From contig OY365810.1 in assembly GCA_959347315.1 (NCBI GenBank), positions 32,393,083-32,457,082 on the forward strand: 64,000 nt of DNA. The letters are read 5' to 3'. The translations under genes and the position numbers were made by a program. Of this stretch, positions 1 to 10,200 are shown piece by piece; position 1 is the stretch's first letter, and the number at the start of each line of letters is the position of its first letter. The notes under the pieces are model-generated. The model was not told the origin of the DNA. It did not search any database and saw only the letters and a list, made by a program, of their open reading frames with translations. Source of the stretch: Bimastos eiseni (taxonomy: Eukaryota > Annelida > Clitellata > Crassiclitellata > Lumbricidae).

Positions 1-818
1 TATTTAATGGCATAGCCCTCCGGCCATTGGTTCTTTATGCCCAGGCACAGACAATGTCAGCCAAACAAATAGGAGACCTTTCCGCTAATGTCTCACATTC
101 TTAGTCAGTCCGTGATTGGCGGCACACAGTGCCTGCCTGCCTGCCTCTGTTCTCCTTCCATCCTGGCTGCATGGTCATTTGCTTCCAGTGTTAGTACTAA
201 CATACCTCACACACATGTTTACATTGCATTGGATTCAAAGTGACCACCGCTAGCAAGATGGATGTGTACACGGCTGATGCTCCTTGATGCTTTGGAATGG
301 GATTTCCACAACCGACGAAGCAGGGCTAATACAGCAGTGTATTACTGGCACTAAGAGTAAGACCTGTAGCCTTGACCTCTCCAAATGTTTAGGTGAGATT
401 TTTTCTCAATATATCGTCCACGCCCAAGGGTTTCATCCACCACCTGGAAAGTGCTTTGTTGCAAGAGTATAAATACATCTGATGTTGTTTTAGTAAAGAG
501 TTTTGTTTTATTTGAGTGCTTATGCATGTTCATGGTTAGGAATTGCGTGATTACGCACTTCTGTTGTGCAATGCAGCCATACAGTCTGGTGACAGATAGA
601 CATATGCCCAGACAGATAGGCAGATGGATTTTAGAGCAATTCCACATGGTTCCAGTAGATGAACTGTTACAGATCAGTGCAGGGTACTTCTCTGGTTGAA
701 ACCGATAAACACGAGTCAGCTATTACACTTACTTTATGTTGGGTGGTGATAGGGGCAGTGGGGGAAATGTTCTTTAAATTTTATTGCATCATTTGATTGT
801 GGTTTGGGTAATGTACAT

Positions 819-855
819 GCACACACGCATACACACACGCACACACGCACACGCG
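819..855. repeat. (CA)n / (ACGC)n microsatellite
   Basis: Imperfect run of alternating CA with interspersed CG steps, seen directly. Confidence 0.85.
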
Positions 856-2841
856 TGTAACTTGACTTCACACAATATTTACGGCCTAAGTAGTAAGTAC
901 CTTCATGAACTCTTCACCATTTAGCTGCTATCTGATCAAACTCCTATTTTACTCTTCTCCCATTTGCCAGTCACAACTCTGCTTAGTTTTGCAATTTATC
1001 CATATTCTATACCGTTTCTCAACTCGGGAATGGTCTTTGTTTAATTTAAACTTAATTTGACTACTAAACTTGTGATAAAATGCCTGAAAATCAGTTGATT
1101 TAGATTTATTTGTACATGAGATCATAAGGTACATGAAGTTTATGTTTGGCCTGTTGAAGAAAACTCAACAAATCGTTGGCAGCTGGGGTTCTGTTTGTGA
1201 TTTAACTACTAGGTAGCTTTTGGCACTTCCCAACAATTCTAATTTCCAGTACTGATAGGAGAAGATTTTCCCAGTGTGTGGGCTTCCACCATCTACTGCT
1301 AACTAAGGGGGCTGTCAAAAGTCATGGAATGTTGGGCACACGAGAACCGATTTTATTGCCCGGGCAGTCAACCTCGGGCAGGCACCCGGGCAGCGAAGGG
1401 CACCCATTGACAGCCTTACTGGTAACCCGCTATGGCTGTGGGTTTGGTTAGAGTTAATACAGAGTTCCACCACACTAATACAGCCTAGTGTGGAATGTGC
1501 TGGATTGGCAAACATTAAATACAAGCAAGGGTAGAAATTTGTTTGGGGATTTCTTTTCCACTGGTGCCTCTGGGACACTTGGCTACAATGAGCTTACTGA
1601 CCCTACTTTGTTCTTGGAAGATCAGAGGGCCAGAGAGGACTGGCCGCCTGCTCTGATATACTATGTTTAAGGTAAAATGGAGTCACTAATACCACATACC
1701 CATTCCTTTCTGGTTCGGACTAGTTTTTCCTTCTATGCAGCTGCCTGTGTGGTAGACCACTTCCATTTTTCAATCATCTGGAGAAGCTAGGAAGTTTAGT
1801 TTGGTGGGAACGTCAACAGTTCCCCAGAAGGGTAGGGGCCATTACAGCTTCATTTGTTGCTACAATATTGCCATAACTGCATGCATGTGTCAGTGCACAC
1901 TCCTGTAAAAGGGAACTCTTAAACCTCTGTGTAATTATATGCCCTGCTGTTACCAATTAAAGAATTGCCTATCGATGGGGAGCTTTGATTGCAAGAGATA
2001 TTATTTTTCAATGTAACAGGATCTTAGTTAAAAATTAATGGTCAATTTTATCAGCATTTACAAGCAATCCGAAATGTTTATAGTACATTTTTAGCAAATA
2101 TTTCTTAATTTTTGTGTTGAGATTGGAGATGCTTTGATATTGGCTTAAGAATCAATTATTTTGATGATTTTGTTGAGATTTGGAATTCTGTGTAATTCTA
2201 TTGGTGTAATTTAATACGACACTTGATTTACTTTTAACATTATTATGGGGAAATTTCCACTGAGAAGCACACAATTACTCTGTTAGCAGAGCAACTGTGC
2301 CTCATACTTAAAATATATTGGACTGATCAATGTCACAGAACAGAAAGTACACATGGCTATTTGAGAAGAAGTAAGTTTACATGGTTAATCATCAAAAAGA
2401 ACGCTGTTGGTACGATCCATTAGTCATAAAGGATGTGTGGCAGTTGATCAGAAAATGGTCTTATTGCTGTCAATCAGAGAGAAAGTACACACGGCAGCTG
2501 TCTATCAAATGTAAAGTACACACGAGCCTGTCGATAAGAAAAATCCTGATAGATTTGTATCATCGGAAGTATGTCTTTTTATTGGGTGGGAAGTGATGTA
2601 CATGGTTGAGATGATGTGATGATAGTGTCTAGTCAAGTGCTTCCTGTGTACTACTCTGTAGTCAATGGACGAAGAAGAAGAAGCCAGTGAAGTCATGTTA
2701 GTTGTCTCTGAGGTAGAACACAGAACAATAAATAGTGGCTTATGCTGACTGGAATCAGTTTGATCTATGCAGCCAAAGGAGTTTATGCTTACAGTGAAAG
2801 TTTTAGGAGTTTGGGGTCTGTTCTTTGTCCACTGCAATTAG

Positions 2842-2882
2842 GCGAGGCAGTGATGGAGGTAGCGAGGCAGTGATGGAGGTAG
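2842..2882. repeat. 20-bp tandem duplication
   Basis: The unit GCGAGGCAGTGATGGAGGTA occurs twice head to tail. This is a simple local duplication with no coding context. Confidence 0.85.
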
Positions 2883-3092
2883 CAGTTTCTTGAGAGCTAC
2901 ACAAAGGATGGGAGTGTGGAGGTGAATTTGGAGGACAGTGAAGGGATGCAGAGTAGTTCGGTTGGAGGAGGCGTCAGTGGAAAGACTGGATTGGATATGT
3001 GGAGTTGAAGTTGTAGAATTTTGGGGATGGTTATGGTTTTTATGTTAGTCATGGTGTTATTGTTTGGGGTGGTGGTTGAACCTGGATGATTG

Positions 3093-3425
3093 GTGTATAG
3101 CAGCGTTTCCCAATCTTTTTTGACCGTGGAACTCTTTTGATCTTCAAAATGTTTCGCGGAACGCCGTTCAAAACCATCATATTCTGTTGTAGGTACAAAT
3201 GCTTGGGAATGCAGACAATTATAGGTTTAGGCCTAAATTTGATTAATAATAGCACAAATATTCATGACAAGGACATAATGAATTCTCTTTCATATAAAGT
3301 TACACACAGATGTTAAGTAAAATCCTCCATTTGTTCACACTGAAGTTTTTTCGCGGAACCCTTGTCTTCATCTCACGGAACCCTAGGGTTCCGCGGAACC
3401 CAGTTTGGGAAACGCTGGTGTATAG
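3093..3425. mobile_element. hAT-type MITE with perfect 8-bp target duplication
   Basis: The element itself is 3101-3417 (317 bp). It begins CAGCGTTTCCCAA and ends with the inverted complement TTGGGAAACGCTG, giving 13-bp perfect terminal inverted repeats. It is flanked on both sides by GTGTATAG (3093-3100 and 3418-3425), an 8-bp target-site duplication as expected for hAT transposition. Inside are several copies of a CGCGGAAC-type motif near each end (around 3157, 3352 and 3392), like subterminal transposase-binding repeats. There is no transposase frame, so it is non-autonomous. The intact ends and duplications indicate a fairly recent insertion. Confidence 0.9.
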
Positions 3426-3924
3426 TATAGGTGCACAGAGGTGACCGTGTTTTATTTGTTCGTGTCAGGAAATTGTGAGATTGATGTGGCATTAGCTACC
3501 TCAATGATCTCAATATAGTGGTGTTTTTTTGATAAAAGTCAATTCAGCTGAATTGAATTATGAGATCCTTATGTAAATACTGGTGTACTTATCGAATGTA
3601 CTAAGAGTTCTGAATCGGCCGAGTCATCAGTTACAGTTTCATCTAGCATTTCATGCAACATGAAAATTAATTTCTTGGAAGGCATCTGTCATTTTCTTCA
3701 GTTGGAACACAAAAGAATTATGCTTTGTTATGTTGGTGGTGGTATTGTCAGGAGAGGCTTTGACCAGTTTAATAAATCCTTCTCTGCTCTGAACCGAAAC
3801 GGCAGCTCACATTTATCTATTGTCGTTCATGTGAACCTGTTCAGTGCAGAACCTTATTCTCAGGTGATGTGTGTACTCAATCAGTACTGTCGATTATGCC
3901 AATACCGCGTACAGCCGATTATTT
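3426..3924. other. non-coding, nothing recognised
   Basis: A plus-strand frame of 88 codons at 3660-3926 has no recognisable domain, signal peptide or splice context. I treat it as chance. Confidence 0.5.
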
Positions 3925-3925
3925 A

Positions 3926-4240
3926 ATTAGGGATAAACCAATACTCGACTCGGATACTTAACTCATCTTAGTATCGTAGTACTCAGTATTTTTTGGACTC
4001 GGACAAACAATGGATCCGAGTATTAATAAAAAACACACAGATAGTGTTACTGATAGTACTTATTAGTTACTACTTCCTAGTGTAAATTGAAGCACAGCCA
4101 AAAGTTCATAAAATCGTGCAAGCTGCGAAACTGAAAATCAAGAGAATGAGACTTTTTTAAATATTTGATACTCAGTTCTTGGAGCTCACTCGTTGTACTC
4201 AGTACTCGGCAGGAAATTGACACTCGGTTCATCCCTAACG
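3926..4240. mobile_element. MITE-like element with TTAGGGATRAACC ends
   Basis: The segment begins TTAGGGATAAACC and ends GGTTCATCCCTAA, near-perfect 13-bp inverted repeats with one mismatch. Motifs of the form ACTCG/CTCGG recur just inside both ends. This terminal type (TAGGGATG-ACC) is typical of hAT-related MITEs. I see no clear 8-bp target duplication, so boundaries are approximate. A diverged relative lies at about 49900-50110. No coding capacity. Confidence 0.6.
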
Positions 4241-4616
4241 TAAATCTGGCATTGCAATGGCAGCATGTTTTTTGCTGCTTGTGCGCTCCATGATAATAAT
4301 GGTGGATGGGTGCATTGGGTGGATGTCAAGTACTACAAACAGAACTTTTCAGGTTTGGAAGTACTGCACCATGGAATAATTATCACATACTTCATTGTAC
4401 CAATTATCTCCATAGCATTCTAATTATATATTATTATATTACAGAAACTTTACACTTTGATTCTGAAATGTAGAGAAAACGATATTGTTATAATGTGACC
4501 TTATAAGTTATGGCTTGCAGGATGGCAGTCCTTGATATGAAGCTCAGCATGATATAAGTTTCCTGTTTACTTTCATAATGCTGAAGTTAGCTAAAGAAAG
4601 GATTACTTAACAAGGA

Positions 4617-4676
4617 TACTCGGTTCATCCCTAATGTAAATCTGGCATTGCAATGTAAGCATGCTTTTTGCTGCTA
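4617..4676 (+). repeat. second copy of MITE 3' end plus flank
   Basis: About 60 bp repeat the sequence at about 4200-4262, starting inside the MITE terminus (CTCGGTTCATCCCTAA) and running into its right flank (TAAATCTGGCATTGCAATG). Element end and host flank have therefore been copied together. Confidence 0.75.
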
Positions 4677-4679
4677 TTA

Positions 4680-5229
4680 TTATATATGGAAGATACATGG
4701 AAGCAGGGATACACTGTGTTATAAGATTGGATGGGACAGTTCCCACTAGCAGCACTTGGCGTCTGCACCTTAGAAACCTTGGAGCAAATGCTCCATCCAA
4801 AAAGTAAGGGGGAGGGTGATCTCATTGCAAAATTAGGGGAAGTTCATTTTCAAAACTGTTATACCATTAAAAATCTTTTATTATTTACAATTGAGTCATT
4901 CTGTTCTATTCTAAAGTGTCAATGTGTTTGCCATTAGCTTAGATCAATCTATTATTCATCCTTGAATAATATTATTTTGTCTCTCAGTCGAATGGGGGAG
5001 GTTGCTCCAAACGAGTTAGTGGGGATTAAGTTGCTCCAGTGACTTAAGGGAGGGGGGATAGACGCCTCCGCCCACTTGGCAATTTTTCTTGGAAGTTAGC
5101 ATCTTATGCTCAGTGCTTTGAGATAATATATGCAATGTCGAGGTAAGAGAGGAGCTTAAACCATAGAAAATTTCATTGCCAGAGTAATTTCTAGATGAGA
5201 AAAATGCATATGTCAATCCAGAGACTTTA
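4680..5229. other. non-coding, nothing recognised
   Basis: Short frames only, with no repeat family identified. Confidence 0.45.
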
Positions 5230-5530
5230 TAGATCCAGAGTTTAGTAAGTGATCAGTGCACTGTGCAAATCTGACGAAGATGATAATTGCAAGATCAACA
5301 GATTGCAAAGCATTCATTAGCTCTTGATCAAGGATAGTGCCCACATCCCTCACAAAGGTGGAGAATGTGATAACTGGAAAAGAGTGGAAATGGACAAGAA
5401 AATCAATTCAGGAGACTTGAACAGGATTACGAAACAAAACAAATTGAGTCTTGCCAGAATTTAACCAAATGGTTTGAAGACATCCAGGCAGCTATAGGTC
5501 TATGATGCATGCACAACCTGATCAAACAGG
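5230..5530 (-). pseudogene. decayed non-LTR retrotransposon RT fragment (CR1/L2-like)
   Basis: Read on the minus strand, the sequence near 5420-5490 encodes LNSGKTQFVLF, the 'LN..KTQF..F' segment found after the catalytic region in CR1/L2-type reverse transcriptases. Further along, near 5300-5380, it reads FSTFVRDVGTILDQEL, matching the following 'V.DLGVILD..L' block. The spacing and order are right for this family, but there are stop codons and frame changes, so it is a relic. Extent is approximate. Confidence 0.6.
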
Positions 5531-5689
5531 GTAGCAGCTGGTCCAGAAGCAGCTGATGCTATTGCAATTAAATCTTAAACAGGGCTGCTGCTGTGATGGA
5601 AATCTGTTCAAACATTGTGCCAAATGTGGATTTGACTCTTATTGTGCTTAAATGTCTGTTGATGCCACCATGTCTTGTTGCCAGTTCTT

Positions 5690-5930
5690 TGTTTTAGTTT
5701 ATAGATTTGAACTAGTCTTAGTATTAGTCTGTAGAATTGCTGAGCACTGTTGTCATGTCAGTTTTACTATTATGCCATGCAATTGTTCCTTTTGCCATGA
5801 CAGTCTTAGTATTAGTCTATGCAATTGTTCCTGTTGCCATGACAGTCTTAATATTAGTCTATGCAGTTGTTGATGTCATGACAGTCTCAGTATTAATATG
5901 TGCAGTTGCTGATGCTACTGTTGTCATGCA
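5690..5930 (+). repeat. degenerate minisatellite, about 42-bp period
   Basis: About five diverged copies of a unit containing GTCTTAGTATTAGTCTATGC followed by a stretch reading roughly AATTGTTCC and GCCATGACA. Because the period is a multiple of three, the array keeps frames open and mimics a hydrophobic peptide; I do not call it a gene. Confidence 0.8.
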
Positions 5931-7018
5931 GACTTTTCCAAAGTATGACGATAATCTTTGCTTTTTTTTCAGGATGCTGACTGACAGTTGAATCGATTTA
6001 TCGAAAGACCGCCGACCAAAGCAGAGGTAAATACCACAATTAGCCGAAGAATAGGTTGGCAGCACAAAGAAAGACCAATGAAGCTACGGGCAGACCATCA
6101 TCCGTCAGTCTCCTCTGTTTCTGCTCAGTTGTTTTTACTGTGCAAACCTAAAGAGAAACTGCCCGCCAATAATAAAAACTGATGGCTTTACATTAGCTCC
6201 AGTTGACATTTGATCGGAAATTGAATGCTCTTACTCATCACAGACCGTATGGGCCTGAGTCAAACGATGCAAGCAGTGGCATCATTGGCTGTTTTACATT
6301 CAGTCGTAAAGCTACTATTCTCCAGGAATTATAATTACACAGCTGCCTACAAATACTGCTAGTGGATTAGAATATTTACTGCTCGATAGTCGCAGAGTTT
6401 TACAAGGTGTAGTGGACAAAGGATAATTTGAGCATGTCTCCAGGTTGAGGTACTTTTTAAAATAAATTTGCTGCTATAAAACAATGCCAGAGAAAAGCTA
6501 TTGCACAAGAAAGACACTCGGAGAGGCAAGTAGGCATGCAATGGCTTAAAGTGGTTTTCTTCACATATTTATAGTCCTTGATGTGTTCCACTGTCCGTTC
6601 GTGAAGTCTAAGTGTTTTTTAAAATTTTATTTCAAACTTGATTTGTATCTTAATTTGAAGCCTTGTACATCGATTACAAACTCCTTGCAAGGTGTCCTGT
6701 GACTTCTAGTGTCAAATTCTCTCCTGTGTTAGTCTGTTGCACCTGAAACGTTCGGCTTTAGTGACGTGAACCGTTTATGGGATTTGTAAGATATTTCTCA
6801 GGTACCACTGTTTGAAGAAATCCAGCTTCTTCTTGAGGGCTTCTGTGAGCATCAGGGACTCTGTCTCGTTAAGGAGCATGGGAGCATATGTTGTACAGTA
6901 CACAGATGGGATAAATATTATAGTACTCTGCATTACTTTGGACTCAGACAGTCGATGGGTCCAAATGCGCGTTCACCAACATACAGAGTGGTGTAATATA
7001 GATATTCTTTCCTTTCCA
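5931..7018. other. non-coding upstream region of RGM
   Basis: No supported coding exon. The segment ends in a pyrimidine-rich tract and AG (TTTCCTTTCCAG, to 7019) that looks like a splice acceptor. The first coding exon of RGM may therefore be preceded by an untranslated exon here or further upstream. Confidence 0.4.
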
Positions 7019-7069
7019 GGTGGTGGTGATCCAGAGGAGCTGGTGGCTGTCTCCATAAAGCGCGTGTAC

Positions 7070-7111
7070 ATGGACTGGACATGGGTCTGGAGACGTGCCA
7101 TGGCCTGGTAG
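7070..7111 (+). promoter_or_regulatory. upstream ORF overlapping the RGM start codon
   Basis: An ATG at 7070 lies 11 bp before the RGM start in a different frame and terminates at 7111, after the RGM ATG at 7081. Its context (T at -3) is weaker than that of the main start (G at -3, G at +4). If the transcript covers it, ribosomes initiating here would bypass the RGM start, so it could dampen translation. Seen in sequence; effect inferred. Confidence 0.4.
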
Positions 7112-7207
7112 TGCACGCCATCTCGCCTCCCGTCCCGCGATTCCTCTTCCTCCGGCGCCTCTTCATCGTCGCGGTCTGGTTGCATACGGGTCGCGTCATG
7201 TCTGCCG
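7081..7207 (+). CDS. RGM coding exon 1 (signal peptide)
   Basis: Start ATG at 7081 in good context (GACATGG). The frame encodes 42 residues, including RFLFLRR followed by the hydrophobic LFIVAVWLH, then TGRVMSA. It ends one base into a codon at a GTAACT donor (7208). Exon 2 begins with the two bases AC needed to complete GAC (Asp). The exon is GC-rich compared with its surroundings. Its transcript may start at the AG-ended acceptor at 7019, giving a 5' leader of about 62 nt in this exon. Confidence 0.75.
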
Positions 7208-10200
7208 GTAACTGAGATCATTTCGGTTTTTTGTTCTTGTGTCCTCCCTTCCATCTCTGTGAGTGTCTGTGAAACCTCTTTGGGTCTGGTTTTCAGTCAC
7301 ATCAATTAACTCTTTAGTTAATTAGTTTCTTTGAAGGAGACAGTTGCACTACACAGACTGTATCTTTTGAAGTTTGTGGACTTTTGTAGTATTGGAGTGT
7401 CCATCAGAAACAAAATAGTGGAAAAATACTGTGTTCTGTGTTTTTTTCTTGTTTCAAGTATGCACGATTTGACAAGTTAGGTTGTGGATCCGAGGAAGAG
7501 ATGCAATTTATGACTCTTTGCATAAAAAAAAAGATCAGACGAGGCATTGTCTTCCAGGCTTAGAATTTTTGGCTTAAAAGAAATATTGTATGGATTTCTG
7601 TTCTGAACTTAAAATAGATTAACTCCAGATTTCTCGTATGCTTTGAGGTTTTGCCTAAGAGAAAGCATAGCCCTCATCAAATGCAATCAAAGCACTAACA
7701 GGTGTGCCTGGACACCTGTTGCTCAATTTGAAGGCTGCTCTAGACCAGTTACTGTCATAGACTGTGTTATTGTTATTCATTATTCATAAGTGCAGTTCAG
7801 AATCTCAGATATTTTCCCTAATTCGTGTTCCTTGACCTGCACACGTAACATATGCACTTTCACCATTGGTTATTTCTTTCAGTTCGACCATGTTCATAAT
7901 TGGAAATTTGCCATTTGTTGTTTAGACATGTATGAGGATTGACTGGATCCTATTATTGGTGTTGTTGAGGTTGCTATTATTGCTGGTGCTGTATTTGCAT
8001 TTTAAATTCAGGAATTGCTTTTAACCAATGCTTCACATTTCTGCTGGCTACTGGTAGCGAATAAGAAATCTGCAATTGCCAGACCTTGCCTGGCTCCTAG
8101 GGAAACATTATTATAATATAATTGACAAGACATTGATAAACGGTGGAACAGGTGTGGGCTAGAATGGAAGCCACACAGTATTTAAACTCATTGAATATAT
8201 TGGTCCTGTTGGAAGCGCAATGTCTGGACAGGAGATGGCAGTGGTCAGAAAAGCTAAACTTGCAGCTCCCCCACACACATACACACACACACACACACAC
8301 AGCTGTTACTAAGAGATTAGCCGTGTCTGAAAACTGTGGCCAGCGATGAGATTATTTCGTCACTGTATCCTGGTGTAAATAGCTGCGAAATAGTTGTACA
8401 GATAAGGTGCTGCTGTGAATGAGATATGGCCTGAGTGGAAAAACACTTCACCCAAAACTGTCAACATTAGTTGTGAACAGCCTGCTCCCGCTGATCTCTG
8501 TTACGGCCTTTTGAACTATGAAGTCTTGTATCCATGTTGACCACTTCAGGAGATCTGTGACATCGTAGAGGTGTAGGGTCGTAAAATCCTTGAAATCTTG
8601 ACGCAGCAAGATTTTAGTTTGGCATATTTGTGAACAGTGCCTAAGTGAGACCCTTAAGTTTCCTAAAGTGATACCTCAGCTACACTTGTCATGCTATAAA
8701 TATATATCAGAATTGTTTGTGTCACACACATACACACACACACAAATACACACACACACAAATACACACACACACAAATACACACACACTCACACAGGGT
8801 CAGTGTCAGAAATAGCGCAGAAAACATTATCAGTTCCTCTTAAGATGCATCTTAGTAGTTCTGCTAGATGACCTTGTTACAGCATTTGTGTGAGGCTCTA
8901 AAATGAACCATTTAAGTATTGAGATACATACTTGTATGTTCAGTGTTTGGGATATGTTTATGTAGAACCTTTGGAGCATTCAGCAACTGAATGTTGAAGT
9001 CATCAAATTGATCTTGTGTGAAATCTGTGCCACATTCCAGATCTTGAGACACAAATCTTTAGTGAGATTTCATCTGGAAGTGACCTTGATCTTTTTTTTT
9101 ATTGAAATCGATTTGTCAAGTGTGACTTAAGGTTCACATGAATTATAGGGTCATTTATCCTCAATTTATTATATGTCTTTAATCATCAGCAGCCATTTTT
9201 TTATTTATTACTGTGCATTTTACCCAGGGATGTACAGTAAATCCCAAATTTGTATTTTTTTTATTATTAAATTTGTCATAAAAGAAGACAAGTCTCTTAG
9301 TGTAATTCCAATTGGCAGCCAAGGGTGCAAAGTGTAAATGACTTCGGTTTTCTTAATCAAAGCATTTTATGAAGGTGTGTTAGTCTTGTATCCTGCTACC
9401 GTGATCTTCCCACTGACACTGCACAGTCTGTTTGCTCACTAGGGACTCCCTAGGGATACAAACGGTTTTTCACTGCCTTCTGTGTTTATGTTCCAGCATT
9501 ATAACTACTAGGGTCTGTCATGCAAAACATGTGAACAAGTCTTCATTTCATGAAGTTGTTCTAAACGGGGTGATTGGCTTGATTGAGCTTGAGTATAATA
9601 TGTGATCCTATTTTGTTTGTAGGTCTTTGAGTGATAGTACTCAGATGAATGAGCAGATATGTATGAACCTATTGTGTATTTCTTTGCTTAGACTCATCTG
9701 GACCAAGTGCCTGTGAATTGAGCGACTGCCTTGACCTGTTTCAAGCGGCCCAGGAGTCGCTGCAGATCCGCTACGACTATCCGGTGCCGCGACATCACAC
9801 CCTTCCGCCGGACGACGTGCGGGCGCGGTGCGTCGCCCTCCGCACGTTCTTCCACTGCCTGCAGAACCTTTCCAGCCTGTGCCACGGTAACCTCGGCTTC
9901 CACAGCTCCAAGAAGGTGATCGAGCGTCAGATGAAGCAGCTCAACTGCACGACTGCCGGACCGGTCTTTGAGCCGCTCCACTTTCCACACCCAAAGGAAC
10001 CGGTCCATCCGGCGATCTGTTCGTTTATGGGAAGTTCTGTTCACCGTTACTGTGGTGTGTTCGGCGATCCGCACCTACGAACGTTTAATGGCGTCTTTCA
10101 GACGTGCCGCATCCACGGCGCCTGGCCCCTTGTCGATAACAACTTCTTTTCGGTTCAGGTGACGAGCGAAGCGGTCGGCACCGGTTCCGGTACAGCGATC

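Larger units (their letters stand above)
1..3092. other. non-coding stretch, no gene recognised
   Basis: No open frame here shows a recognisable domain, and the frames present are short and overlap on both strands. It holds a short (CA)n-type microsatellite near 819-855 and a 20-bp unit repeated twice in tandem near 2842-2882. It may contain 5' regulatory DNA or upstream untranslated exons of the RGM gene, but nothing shows this. Confidence 0.5.
7208..9691 (+). other. RGM intron 1
   Basis: Phase-1 intron, about 2.5 kb, GTAACT to TTTGCTTAG. It holds two CA-rich microsatellites (8271-8302 and 8722-8796) and no coding sequence that I recognise. Confidence 0.7.

Noticed and set aside
5652..5991. 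Hydrophobic Val/Leu-rich frames as a membrane protein
   Set aside because: They arise from a degenerate 42-bp tandem repeat with equally open overlapping frames.
6973..7254. Minus-strand 93-codon charged protein (start 7254)
   Set aside because: It overlaps the RGM first exon in antisense. The plus-strand reading gives a signal peptide in the correct phase for RGM, which is far better supported.
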